64,000 nucleotides of DNA from NCBI GenBank assembly GCA_041394265.1, contig JAWKIO010000005.1, forward strand, positions 3,410,001 through 3,474,000, given 5' to 3'. The notes below the pieces were generated by a model. The model saw only the letters and a list, made by a program, of their open reading frames with translations, was not told the DNA's origin and ran no database searches. This DNA comes from Acidimicrobiales bacterium (GTDB lineage: Bacteria > Actinomycetota > Acidimicrobiia > Acidimicrobiales > SZUA-35). This document shows positions 15,821 to 24,070 of this stretch, piece after piece. Made by a program: the position numbers and the translations under genes. Position 1 is the stretch's first letter; every line of letters begins with the position of its first letter.

Positions 15821-18340
15821 TCAGAGACGCTCGATCGAGTCGAGGCGGAGTCGAGCCCGCCCCTCTTCCTTGGAGCGTTCGCGGTCGATGGTGGCGAGGA
15901 TGCGCCACTCGTCATAGTCCTCGGGATCGTGCAGGATCTGGGTGACCGAGTCACCATCGACGATGAAGCGCCCGGCCGATCGGGCGTCGCCGTCGGTGAG
16001 CAGTTCGTCGTGCTCCATCCAGTAGGGCGCCATGGCGTCGACGGTGTCGTCGAGGGTCCACTCATCGGGGTTGGTGATCGACCCGAGGATCGGCGCATGA
16101 CGTTTGATGGCGAGGGCCTGCACCCAGCGGAACACCTCGTTGCGCACCAGCACTCGGAAGCCGCGCACGTTGGCGGTGATGTCGTTCTCGTCGACCGAGC
16201 GGACCTCGGGTTCGACGTAGGCTTCGCCGGAGATGAGCGCGTCCCATTCGTCGATGAGGCTGGAATCGACCTGACGGATGACGGCGCCGAGCCAAGCGAT
16301 CACGTCGTCGAGCTCGTGGGTCTTCGCCTCCGCTGGCACGTTCTGCACCAGCCCCTTGTAGACATCGGACAGGTAGCGCAGCACCACGCCCTCGGAGCGC
16401 TTGAGGCCGTAGTGCTGGACGTACTCGGTGAACGTCATACCCTCCTCGAACATCTCACGGACGATCGACTTGGGCTGGACGTTGTCGGATCCGACCCAGG
16501 GGTGATGCACACGGAACTCGTCGAAACTGTCGTAGAGCCAGCGCTTGTTCGGCCGGGGCGGCTCGACCTCGGCCAGCCTGGCCATGCGCTCGTCATACTC
16601 GATGCCGCTGGCCTTCATGTCGGCCATCGCCGCGTCCTTGGCCTTGTTCAGCTGGGCGGCGATGATCACCCCCGGGTTCTCCATCAGTGCCTCGACGATG
16701 GTGACGATGTCGAGCGCATGCATGAGCTCGAGCCCTTCGACCGGCTCGTCGACCTGGCCGATCGCGTCGATGGCCCACAATGACAGAGGCTGGTGAAGGG
16801 CGAACTCGTCTTGGAGGTCGAAATTGACTCGGACCCGCCGGCCCCACTCGTCGGGCTCGTCGGGGAACTCCAACAGTTCGGCCTCGACCAGCGAACGGTA
16901 GATCGCGATCGAGCGGCGGATGTGGTTTCGTCCACGACGCTTGGTCTCGTGATTGTCGGTCATCAGCTTTCGCACCGCGCCGCAGCCATCACCCGGACGG
17001 TAGAGCAGGCTCATCACCATCTGATGATTGACCGAGAAGCTGGAGATGAGCGGTTCCGGCGCGCCATTGACGATGCGAGTGAAGGTGTCCTCGTTCCAGT
17101 GGGAGTAGCCCCGCTCCGGCGGCTTCTTCTTGACGACCTTCTTCGCCTTCTTGCCGTCTTTGGCCGACGCCTTCTCCTCGGCTCGCAGGTTCTCGACGAC
17201 GTGCTCCGGCGCCTGGACCCAGACGGTGCCCTCGTCGTCGAAGCCCTTCCGTCCGGCGCGGCCGGCAATCTGGGCGAACTCTCGATTGGAGAGGGTGCGC
17301 ACGTTCGTGCCGTCGTACTTGCACAGTTGGGTGAACAGCACGGTGCGGATCGGCACGTTGACGCCCACGCCGAGGGTGTCGGTGCCGCAGATGATCTTGA
17401 GGAGGCCGTCCTGGGCCAGCTTCTCGACCAGCAGCCGATACTTCGGCAGCAGCCCGGCGTGGTGGACGCCGATACCACCGGTCAGGTAGCGGCGGAGGTC
17501 CTTGCCGATGGGGGTGTCGAATCGGAATCCGCCGATCGCCCGCTTGATGTGCTCCTTCTCGTCCTTCGTCAGCGGGTCGAGCGACAGGTAGCCCTGAGCC
17601 GCCTCGGTCGCCTCCCGTTGCGTGAAGTGGACGAGGTAGATGGGCGCTCGACCGGTGGCGAGCAGCTCCTCGATGGAGGCGTGCAGTGTGGTGCGCCGGT
17701 ACTCGAAGTCGAGGGGGACCGGGCGCTGATCGGATGACACGGTCACCGTTGCCCGGCCGGTTCGGCGGGTGAGGTCCTTCTCGAAGAAGCCGGTGGCACC
17801 GAGCGTGGCGGAGATCAGCAGGAACTGGACGTGCGGCAGTTCGAGAAGGGGAACCTGCCAGGCCCAGCCTCGCTGCGGGTCGGCGTAGTAGTGGAACTCG
17901 TCGGCGATGACGACGTCGACGTCGGCCTCGGCGCCATCTCGGAGTGCCCAGTTGGCAAGGATCTCGGCGGTGCAACAGATGATCGGCGCGTCGGGGTTGA
18001 TCCGGGCGTCGCCGGTGATCATGCCGACCCGCTCGTCGCCGAAGTCGCGGCGCAGGGCGAAGAACTTCTCCGACACGAGTGCCTTGATCGGTGCGGTATA
18101 GACGCTTCGCTTGTCGGCGGCGAGTGCGGCGAAGTGGGCGGCGGCGGCCACCAGCGACTTGCCCGACCCGGTCGGGGTGTTGAGGATGACGTTGTTGCCG
18201 GCGAGGAGTTCGAGGATCGCCTCCTCCTGGGCGTCATACAGCGACAGGCCCTGCTCGGCGACGAAATCGACGAAGCCGTCGACCAGCGCGTCGGGGTCTG
18301 GAGCTGGTGGAAGGTGTTGGAGCAGCGGCGGCAAGCTCAT
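15821..18340 (-). CDS. DEAD/DEAH-box helicase with DUF3516 (Ski2-like)
   Basis: The 839-residue superfamily 2 helicase shows Q-motif-like SLYDAQEEAI, Walker A TPTGSGKS (about residue 57), TAPIKALVSEK, the Walker B variant VIADEFHYYADP in place of DEAD/DEAH, motif III LISATLG, and the C-terminal helicase motifs GVHHAGLLPKYR, GTDTLGVGVNVP and QIAGRAGRKGFD. The last 400 residues correspond to DUF3516. Relatives are actinobacterial Ski2/HelY-like RNA helicases, probably acting in RNA turnover or ribosome biology. A basic, lysine-rich insert follows around residues 395-415. Confidence 0.92.
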   Translation of the reverse strand: MSLPPLLQHLPPAPDPDALVDGFVDFVAEQGLSLYDAQEEAILELLAGNNVILNTPTGSGKSLVAAAAHFAALAADKRSVYTAPIKALVSEKFFALRRDFGDERVGMITGDARINPDAPIICCTAEILANWALRDGAEADVDVVIADEFHYYADPQRGWAWQVPLLELPHVQFLLISATLGATGFFEKDLTRRTGRATVTVSSDQRPVPLDFEYRRTTLHASIEELLATGRAPIYLVHFTQREATEAAQGYLSLDPLTKDEKEHIKRAIGGFRFDTPIGKDLRRYLTGGIGVHHAGLLPKYRLLVEKLAQDGLLKIICGTDTLGVGVNVPIRTVLFTQLCKYDGTNVRTLSNREFAQIAGRAGRKGFDDEGTVWVQAPEHVVENLRAEEKASAKDGKKAKKVVKKKPPERGYSHWNEDTFTRIVNGAPEPLISSFSVNHQMVMSLLYRPGDGCGAVRKLMTDNHETKRRGRNHIRRSIAIYRSLVEAELLEFPDEPDEWGRRVRVNFDLQDEFALHQPLSLWAIDAIGQVDEPVEGLELMHALDIVTIVEALMENPGVIIAAQLNKAKDAAMADMKASGIEYDERMARLAEVEPPRPNKRWLYDSFDEFRVHHPWVGSDNVQPKSIVREMFEEGMTFTEYVQHYGLKRSEGVVLRYLSDVYKGLVQNVPAEAKTHELDDVIAWLGAVIRQVDSSLIDEWDALISGEAYVEPEVRSVDENDITANVRGFRVLVRNEVFRWVQALAIKRHAPILGSITNPDEWTLDDTVDAMAPYWMEHDELLTDGDARSAGRFIVDGDSVTQILHDPEDYDEWRILATIDRERSKEEGRARLRLDSIERL

Positions 18341-18346
18341 CCCGCC

Positions 18347-18352
18347 AAGCTA
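18347..18352 (-). promoter_or_regulatory. -10 hexamer TAGCTT of the helicase gene
   Basis: On the minus strand TAGCTT ends 6 bases before ATG 18340. Confidence 0.5.
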
Positions 18353-18364
18353 ACCCGCTCCCAC

Positions 18365-18370
18365 TACGCT
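18365..18370 (+). promoter_or_regulatory. -10 hexamer TACGCT of the DUF2461 gene
   Basis: TACGCT ends 6 bases before ATG 18377, in a 36-base divergent intergenic space shared with the helicase promoter. Confidence 0.5.
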
Positions 18371-18376
18371 CGGGGC

Positions 18377-19039
18377 ATGGCGTTCAGCGGACTGTCTCCG
18401 GCCGGTATCGAGTTCTACGAGGAGCTCGAAGACGACAACACCAAGGCGTTCTGGACTGCAAACAAGCATCGGTACGAGTCCGAGGTCAAGGCACCGATGA
18501 CTGCATTGTGTGAGGAATTGTCCGACTACGGGCCCTTCCGCCTGTTCCGTCCGTACAACGACGTCCGCTTCGCCAAGGGCAAGCCGCTCTACAAGACCGC
18601 GCAGGGCGCCTACACCGAGGGCGAAGGGGGAGCGGGGTACTACGTCCACTTCTCGGCCGAGGGATTCATGGCGGGAGCGGGCTACTACGCCATGGCCAAG
18701 GATCAGCTGGCTCGGTTCCGCGAAGCAGTCGACGACGACGCCCGGGGTGCCGAGATCGCCGCCATCGTCGAGCAGTTGGCCAAGCGCTATGACATCGCTG
18801 CCATCGACGAACTGAAGACGGCGCCTCGCGGCTACCCCAAGGACCACCCGCGCATCGAGCTCCTCCGCCGCAAGGGCCTCATTGCATCGAAGGCATTCGG
18901 CACACCGAAGTGGATCTTCACCAAGCAGATCGTGACGCGAGTGCGCCAGGCCTGGGACGACATGGCCCCGATGAACGACTGGCTCGACACCCACGTCGGC
19001 CCGTCCGAACTCGAACCCATGGGCTTCGGCGGCCGCTGA
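18377..19039 (+). CDS. DUF2461 family protein
   Basis: The 220-residue protein follows the DUF2461/TIGR02453 pattern: FYEELEDDNTKAFWTANKHRYE near the N-terminus, RLFRPYNDVRFAKGKPLYKT, then GYYVHFSAEGFMAGAGYY, and a C-terminal KGLIASKAFG. The family is common in bacteria and fungi and has no proven biochemical role. The start ATG is fixed by family homology and by the hexamer six bases upstream; the frame remains open far upstream, which is only a shadow of the helicase gene. The convergent side holds repeat array A. Confidence 0.9.
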   Translation: MAFSGLSPAGIEFYEELEDDNTKAFWTANKHRYESEVKAPMTALCEELSDYGPFRLFRPYNDVRFAKGKPLYKTAQGAYTEGEGGAGYYVHFSAEGFMAGAGYYAMAKDQLARFREAVDDDARGAEIAAIVEQLAKRYDIAAIDELKTAPRGYPKDHPRIELLRRKGLIASKAFGTPKWIFTKQIVTRVRQAWDDMAPMNDWLDTHVGPSELEPMGFGGR

Positions 19040-19047
19040 CCACCTCC

Positions 19048-19153
19048 ATCTCTCGGCGCTCCAGCCCACCCCCGGTCAACTCTCGGCTGTCGAGCCCAGT
19101 TCCGGGCTCCAGAGCCGAGAGTTCGCTGGGGCTGGGCTCAGGGGCCGAGAGTT
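19048..19153. repeat. Repeat array A: four 20-base units, forward-forward-reverse-reverse
   Basis: Four copies of a 20-base unit close to AACTCTCGGCTGTCGAGCCC lie at 19048-19067 and 19078-19097 (forward) and 19104-19123 and 19134-19153 (reverse complement). Each same-strand pair has a 30-base period, and six bases separate the two inner units. The inner pair can fold into a 20-base-pair hairpin with two mismatches; the outer pair can extend it. The array fills the convergent gap between the DUF2461 gene and cofE. No T-run follows, so a simple intrinsic terminator is not indicated. The same design recurs at 19940-20043. Confidence 0.85.
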
Positions 19154-19166
19154 CGAGCGCGGCTGG

Positions 19167-19895
19167 CTAGCGGAAGAGGTCTTCGTTGGGGTGGCGAACG
19201 ATGTCGCCGACCACCGTGCCCTCGCCCATCCATGCCGGGTCGATGCCGCGGATCAGGGCAACGGCGATGCCCGTTGACTTGCCTCGCACCAGCTCGGCCG
19301 CACCGGCGAGTTCGTCGACGAGGCACACCTCGGTCACGTGCAGCTCACGGCCGGTGGCGTCTTCGGTGCCTCGCAGGTCGAGGATCGGCTTGATGCCGGC
19401 GCAGCCGATCGCAATGTCGGTGAGTCCACGCCGCCACGGGCGGCCGAAGGTGTCGGCCACGATGATGGCTACGTCGATGCCCTGACGCCCTTTGATCGCG
19501 TCTCGTAGTCGCCGCGCACTGCGGTCGGAATCCTCGGGGAGGAGACAGGCCACGTCGGCGTCGACGTTGGAGCGATCGATGCCCGAGTTGGCGCAGATGA
19601 ACCCGTGCTTGGTCTCGGTGATGATGAGGTCGCCGCGGCGGCGGATGACCCTCCGGGCCTCTGCCAGCACCAGTGGCTTGTGCGACTGGGGGTCAGTCGG
19701 ATCGACCTTGACGAGCCGATCCTCGGCCTTCGACACGACCTTCTGGCTGACGATCAGCACGTCGTGGTCTCGCAGCTGCTCGTGCTCACCCAACGACGCG
19801 GCGCAGGCGTCCATGATCATCCCGGCCAAGTCGTCGCCAGGACGGATCTCGGGTAGGCCGCCGATGGGAATGATCTCGAGCCGTCGCAGCGTCAT
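19167..19895 (-). CDS. cofE: Coenzyme F420:L-glutamate ligase
   Basis: This 242-residue enzyme adds L-glutamates to F420-0. It shows IIPIGGLPEIRPGDDL, DVLIVSQKVVSKAEDRLV, the ETKHGFICANSGIDRSN loop that binds GTP and metal, and VADTFGRPWRRGLTDIAIG, all diagnostic of CofE/FbiB-N. It corresponds only to the N-terminal half of mycobacterial FbiB; the C-terminal nitroreductase-like domain is missing. The gene stands alone, flanked on both sides by matching repeat arrays (ending 13 bases after its stop and starting 44 bases before its ATG). Its pathway partner cofD is at 21074, separated by an unrelated transporter. Confidence 0.95.
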   Translation of the reverse strand: MTLRRLEIIPIGGLPEIRPGDDLAGMIMDACAASLGEHEQLRDHDVLIVSQKVVSKAEDRLVKVDPTDPQSHKPLVLAEARRVIRRRGDLIITETKHGFICANSGIDRSNVDADVACLLPEDSDRSARRLRDAIKGRQGIDVAIIVADTFGRPWRRGLTDIAIGCAGIKPILDLRGTEDATGRELHVTEVCLVDELAGAAELVRGKSTGIAVALIRGIDPAWMGEGTVVGDIVRHPNEDLFR

Positions 19896-19939
19896 GGCCG
19901 ACAGTCTGGCGCACCCCCGCCCCGATCACCCACTACGCC

Positions 19940-20043
19940 AACTGTCCACACTCGAGCCCAAACCAGCGAACTGTCCACACTGGAGCTCAGAATGGGGCTT
20001 CAGTGTCGACAGTTCGACGGAGAGGGCTTCAGCCTCGACAGAT
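19940..20043. repeat. Repeat array B: four 20-base units, forward-forward-reverse-reverse
   Basis: Units related to AACTGTCCACACTCGAGCCC occupy 19940-19959 and 19969-19988 (forward) and 19995-20014 and 20024-20043 (reverse). The period is 29 bases and the central gap is six bases, as in array A. The unit differs from array A at several positions, yet changes in one arm are mostly matched by complementary changes in the other, so pairing is kept. The array lies in the divergent space between cofE and the EamA transporter. Confidence 0.85.
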
Positions 20044-20064
20044 GGTGGTGGACGAGGCGGCAGT

Positions 20065-20105
20065 TTGGACACCGGGGGTGGGGGAGGTATACACCTCCAG
20101 CAGTG
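20065..20105 (+). promoter_or_regulatory. Possible promoter of the EamA transporter gene
   Basis: TTGGAC (20065-20070) and TATACA (20088-20093) are 17 bases apart, and the GTG start at 20103 lies 9 bases beyond. The -10 sits inside a short inverted repeat, GGAGGT (20083-20088) and ACCTCC (20093-20098) with a four-base loop. Both elements are weak matches. Confidence 0.35.
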
Positions 20106-21059
20106 AGCACCTCGCAGCCCATGGGTGACCGCATCGCCGAGCGGTTTCCCTACCACCTCATCGCGCTGGGTGTCGTGCTGTACGGCACCGGACCGGTGCT
20201 CGCCCGCTCGGCCGACACCTCGGGCGTGTTGCTGTCGTTCTGGCGGCTGTGGTTCGGGTTCGGCGTGCTGGTCGTCTCGGCGGTCGTCCAGCGATTGAGT
20301 GGGCGTTCGCTCGCCACTCCGAAGGGGCTGAAATGGGCCGCGCTGGCGGGTGCAGCCTTCTCGCTGAACCAGGTCTTCTTCTTCACCGCCATCAAACGGA
20401 CGAGCGTCGTCGATGCCAGCCTGATGAGCACGCTTGCTCCGATCGTCGTCGGCTTCGCGGCCATCCCGATGTTCGGGGAGCGACCGGCGCCCGCGTTCCG
20501 ACTGTGGTCCGTCGTGGCGATGGCCGGCGCTGCGTTCGTCGTGCTCGGGAGCTCGCAGGGCCCGGACGGCGACCCGATCGGTATGGCCATGGCCATGGTC
20601 AGCACGACGTTCTTCGCCATGTTCTTCCTGATCTCGAAGATCAGTCGTGAACACCTCTCGGTGGTGGCGTTCCTCACCACGGTCATGGGGACGGCGGCGG
20701 TCCTGGTGTCGCTGTTCGTGTTGGCGATCGGGAGTGATCCCGGGAGCGTCGGCACCACTGATCTGTGGCGGGCGCTGGCCATGGCGGTCGTACCCGGCAC
20801 CCTGGGTCATGTCGTCATGACCTGGCCCCTGCGCTACACCCCGGCAAACGTTCCACCGCTGATGCGACTCGCCGGGCCGGTGGTGTCCGGGACCATGGCC
20901 TGGATCTTCCTCGGCGAGGGGATCACGTGGGTCCACCTGGCCGGCGGGGCAATCATCCTTGCCGGTCTGATCGGGGCGATTCGCTCGAAGGCCGGGCAGG
21001 CACTCGTCACCGAGGCCCGCGCAAAGGACGCCGAGTCGGTCGGCTCACTGCCGACCTGA
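20103..21059 (+). CDS. EamA/DMT-family membrane transporter
   Basis: The 318-residue protein has about ten membrane helices arranged as two similar halves, the EamA duplication. Signature segments are FWRLWFGFGVLVVSAVV, AFSLNQVFFFTAIKRTSVVDASLMSTLAPI in the first half, and YTPANVPPLMRLAGPVVSGTMAW with FLGEGITWVHLAGGAIILAG in the second. The family exports metabolites or amino acids; the substrate is unknown. GTG 20103 or ATG 20121 could start it; the open frame upstream of these runs through array B and is not protein-like. Confidence 0.88.
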   Translation: MSTSQPMGDRIAERFPYHLIALGVVLYGTGPVLARSADTSGVLLSFWRLWFGFGVLVVSAVVQRLSGRSLATPKGLKWAALAGAAFSLNQVFFFTAIKRTSVVDASLMSTLAPIVVGFAAIPMFGERPAPAFRLWSVVAMAGAAFVVLGSSQGPDGDPIGMAMAMVSTTFFAMFFLISKISREHLSVVAFLTTVMGTAAVLVSLFVLAIGSDPGSVGTTDLWRALAMAVVPGTLGHVVMTWPLRYTPANVPPLMRLAGPVVSGTMAWIFLGEGITWVHLAGGAIILAGLIGAIRSKAGQALVTEARAKDAESVGSLPT

Positions 21060-21073
21060 GTCCCACGCCGAGA

Positions 21074-22015
21074 TCAGGCGTCGAGCACGACCTCGGCCAG
21101 CGCGACGGTGGTGTCGAGATCGCTCATGATCGTGGGGGCGACGACACATCGCACGCCGAGCGCTTCGATGGCCGGGGCCAGCTCGGCGTCGACTTCGTCA
21201 ATCACCAGCACACCGACCACGTCTCGGTACCACTCGGCGACGGCCACGGCGGACGCCTCGCGTCCGAGCTCGACGAGCAGGCGGTCGGCGGGCCCCTTCA
21301 GCGCCTTGCCGCCGATGATCGGTGACACGCCGACCACGGTGTCGCGACGAGCCGCCAGCGCCGCACGCACACCCGGCACGGCGAGGACGGGGTCGATCGA
21401 GACGACCGGGTTCGACGGAGCGACAATGAGGTGATCGGCCGAGGCGATGGCATCGAGGACGCCCGGGGCGGGTGCGGCCGTCTCGGCACCGGCGAAGCGG
21501 ACCGACGACACCGGGACGCCGTGCTGGAGCCGCACGAAGTACTCCTGGAAGCCGATCTCTCCCTCGGTCGTGGTGGTGACCATGGTGCGGAGGCGGTCGT
21601 TGGTGACCGGCAGCACCGTGAGGTCGAGGTCCCAACCGGCGATCACCTTGGCGGTGGCCTCGGCGAGGGTGGCCCCGGTGCTGAGCAGGTGGGTGCGGTA
21701 GAGGTGGGTGCCCAGATCGCGGTCGCCGAGATTGAACCAGTCGACCCCGCCGTAGCGGCCCACCATCTCCATCGCCTGCCAGGTCTCGCCGTCGAGACCC
21801 CAACCCCGCTCCGGGCTGACGGCATCGGCAAGGGTGTAGGTGATCGTGTCGAGGTCGGGCGAGATGTGGAGTCCGTGGAGTTCGAGGTCGTCGCCGACGT
21901 TGACGATCGCCGTGAGCCGGTCACCGGGAACGAGCCGCGTGAGGCCTCGCAGCAGGCGGGCCGCGCCGACGCCGCCGCAGATGACTGCCGCCGTTGGTTC
22001 GTTCTGATCGGGCAT
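21074..22015 (-). CDS. cofD: 2-phospho-L-lactate transferase (F420 biosynthesis)
   Basis: This 313-residue enzyme (FbiA in mycobacteria) transfers the phospholactyl or phosphoenolpyruvyl group from the GDP-activated donor to Fo. It shows VICGGVGAARLLRGL, AIVNVGDDLELHGLHISPDLDTI, the WFNLGDRDLGTHLYRT signature, VAPSNPVVSIDPVLAVPG and SPIIGGKALKGPAD. It is the last gene of an apparent operon rmd-gmd-cofD, starting three bases after the gmd stop. That is unusual, because fbiA and fbiB are adjacent in mycobacteria. Confidence 0.95.
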   Translation of the reverse strand: MPDQNEPTAAVICGGVGAARLLRGLTRLVPGDRLTAIVNVGDDLELHGLHISPDLDTITYTLADAVSPERGWGLDGETWQAMEMVGRYGGVDWFNLGDRDLGTHLYRTHLLSTGATLAEATAKVIAGWDLDLTVLPVTNDRLRTMVTTTTEGEIGFQEYFVRLQHGVPVSSVRFAGAETAAPAPGVLDAIASADHLIVAPSNPVVSIDPVLAVPGVRAALAARRDTVVGVSPIIGGKALKGPADRLLVELGREASAVAVAEWYRDVVGVLVIDEVDAELAPAIEALGVRCVVAPTIMSDLDTTVALAEVVLDA

Positions 22016-22018
22016 CGA

Positions 22019-22993
22019 TCAGACGCGCTGTTGACGAGCGACGAGCTCCATGTCGCCTTCGACCATCATCTCGACCAGCTCGCGGAACGAGGTCTTCGGC
22101 TGCCAACCCAGCTGGGCCTTCGCCTTCGCCGGGTCGCCGATGAGGAGATCGACTTCGGCTGGACGCATGAACCGCTCGTCCTGCACCACGTGGTCCTGCC
22201 AGTTCAGCCCGACGTGGCTGAAGGCGATCTCGCAGAACTCTTGCACGCTGTGGGTCTCGCCGGTCGCGATCACGAAGTCGTCGGCGGTGTCTTGCTGGAG
22301 CATGGCCCACATCGCCTCGACATAGTCACCGGCGAATCCCCAGTCGCGCTCGGGATGCAGGTCACCCAACGGCAACTCGGTGGCGAGACCCTGCTTGATC
22401 CGAGCCACGTGATTGGTGATCTTGCGGGTGACGAACTCGAGCCCACGACGCGGCGACTCGTGGTTGAACAAGATGCCACTCGTGGCGTGCATGTTGTAGG
22501 ACTCGCGGTAGTTCACGGTGATCCAGTGCCCGTAGAGCTTGGCGACGCCGTAGGGCGAGCGGGGGTAGAACGGGGTGGACTCGGTCTGGGGGACGGCCTG
22601 GACCTTGCCGAACATCTCCGACGACGACGCCTGGTAGAAGCGGATGTCACGGTCGATGTCGCGCACGGCGTTGAGAAGGCGGGTCACGCCAAGGGCGGTC
22701 GTTTCGCCGGTGAGCACCGCCTGCTGCCACGAGGTCTGGACGAACGATTGGGCGCCGAGGTTGTAGATCTCGGTGGGCCGCACCCGCCGGACGACGTCGT
22801 GCATCGAGGCCTCGTCGAGGAGGTCGCCCTGCTCGATCCGGATGTCGTCTTGGATGTGGGAGATACGTTCGAAGTTCACGGTCGACGACCGTCGGACGAT
22901 ACCGACGACGTCGTAGCCCTTCTCCAGGAGGAACTCGGCCAGGTACGAACCGTCCTGGCCGGTGAGTCCGGTGATGAGTGCGCGCTTGGTCAT
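22019..22993 (-). CDS. gmd: GDP-mannose 4,6-dehydratase
   Basis: The 324-residue SDR enzyme converts GDP-mannose to GDP-4-keto-6-deoxy-mannose. Diagnostic features are ALITGLTGQDGSYLAEFLL, the RRSST segment, YNLGAQSFVQTSW, the catalytic region FYQASSSEMFG, SPYGVAKLY with the YxxxK pair, and NHESPRRGLEFVTRKI. Its ATG overlaps the rmd stop codon (ATGA), so both steps of the pathway are co-translated. Its substrate is supplied by manA/manB/manC. Confidence 0.95.
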   Translation of the reverse strand: MTKRALITGLTGQDGSYLAEFLLEKGYDVVGIVRRSSTVNFERISHIQDDIRIEQGDLLDEASMHDVVRRVRPTEIYNLGAQSFVQTSWQQAVLTGETTALGVTRLLNAVRDIDRDIRFYQASSSEMFGKVQAVPQTESTPFYPRSPYGVAKLYGHWITVNYRESYNMHATSGILFNHESPRRGLEFVTRKITNHVARIKQGLATELPLGDLHPERDWGFAGDYVEAMWAMLQQDTADDFVIATGETHSVQEFCEIAFSHVGLNWQDHVVQDERFMRPAEVDLLIGDPAKAKAQLGWQPKTSFRELVEMMVEGDMELVARQQRV

Positions 22994-23943
22994 GTTTGCT
23001 CCTGCGGGTCGGTAGCGGTCGGGTGGGCGGCCGCGACGCGAAGTCTTGCATCTTCGAGTACGTCAGCCAGGGTCTGGTCGAGTGGGATGGTCGGCGTCCA
23101 GCCGGTGTCGTCGTGGAGTCGGCGCGCCGACCCCCGGTGCACAGGCACGTCGATCGGGCGGAGTAGCGACTCGTCGATCGCAGTGTCGATCTCGACCGAG
23201 GCGAGCGACCGTAGCTGTTCGAGCACCTCGCTCATCGCCACGTCGTGCCCGGTGCAGATGTTGTAGGTGCGCCCGGGCGTTCCCCGTTCGGCGAGGAGGC
23301 GGTAGGCCCGTACGGTGTCGCGGACGTCGGTGAAGTCGCGCCGAGCGGACAGGTCGCCATGGCGGACCTCACCGCCACCGGCGAGCTCGGCTTCGGCGAT
23401 GCGCTGAGCGAAGGCCGCAACGACGAAGCCTGGTGACTGGCCCGGCCCGATGTGGTTGAACGGCCGGGCGATGACCACGTCGAGATCGTGAGAGCGGTCG
23501 AACTGGAGGGCGAGGACCTCGGCCGCCGCCTTCGAAGCGCCGTACGGCGACGCGGGGTTGGTGGGCTGTTCATCGAGGATCGGCATGCTGGCGGGATCGA
23601 GCGGGCCGTAGACGTCGGCGCTCGACACGATGACGACTCGGGCGACGCCGGCACCGTCAGCCGCTTCGAGCACTGCGAGCGTGCCCTCGGTGTTGACTCG
23701 CCAGACCTGGCGAGGATTGGCCCACGACGCGCCGACATTGCTCCAACCGGCAAGGTGATAGATGACGTCGGGGGCGGCGTCGGCGACCAGACCGCGCCAA
23801 CCGTCGAAATCGAGCAGGTCGGGGCCCCGCCGTGACGGATCGGCCGGATCGGAACCGATGACGGTGTCGCCACATTCGGTGAGGTGGGCCACCAGGTGAG
23901 GTCCGACGAATCCGGTTGCGCCGGTGACGAGTGCGTGGGCCAC
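22990..23943 (-). CDS. rmd: GDP-6-deoxy-4-keto-mannose reductase-like SDR
   Basis: The 317-residue extended SDR has VTGATGFVGPHLVAHL, IYHLAGWSNVG, SSADVYG, SPYGASKAAAEVLAL and RPFNHIGPGQSPGFV, the pattern of RMD enzymes that reduce the Gmd product to GDP-D-rhamnose. Pairing with gmd supports this, although GDP-fucose synthase-like activity cannot be excluded from sequence alone. GTG 23943 was chosen because a TACCCT hexamer ends six bases upstream; the frame is open for another 129 codons but those are not SDR-like and overlap the divergent gene. Confidence 0.87.
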   Translation of the reverse strand: MAHALVTGATGFVGPHLVAHLTECGDTVIGSDPADPSRRGPDLLDFDGWRGLVADAAPDVIYHLAGWSNVGASWANPRQVWRVNTEGTLAVLEAADGAGVARVVIVSSADVYGPLDPASMPILDEQPTNPASPYGASKAAAEVLALQFDRSHDLDVVIARPFNHIGPGQSPGFVVAAFAQRIAEAELAGGGEVRHGDLSARRDFTDVRDTVRAYRLLAERGTPGRTYNICTGHDVAMSEVLEQLRSLASVEIDTAIDESLLRPIDVPVHRGSARRLHDDTGWTPTIPLDQTLADVLEDARLRVAAAHPTATDPQEQT

Positions 23944-23949
23944 TGCGAC

Positions 23950-23955
23950 AGGGTA
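23950..23955 (-). promoter_or_regulatory. -10 hexamer TACCCT of the rmd-gmd-cofD operon
   Basis: On the minus strand TACCCT ends 6 bases before GTG 23943. Confidence 0.5.
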
Positions 23956-24055
23956 GCGACATCGCCACCCTAGGTGTGCGAGAGGGGGCACGACGTGGTC
24001 ATTCCCGCCGGCGGCGAAGTTGGCCGGGGTGCCGGGTGCGAAGCTTCTGCGGAGG

Positions 24056-24061
24056 TAGTCT
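24056..24061 (+). promoter_or_regulatory. -10 hexamer TAGTCT of the large GT2 gene
   Basis: TAGTCT ends 9 bases before GTG 24071. Confidence 0.4.
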
Positions 24062-24070
24062 TGCGGCCTC

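Noticed and set aside
19992..20102. Longer N-terminus of the EamA protein
   Set aside because: The extra 37 codons run through repeat array B and encode a Trp/Arg-rich, non-conserved sequence.
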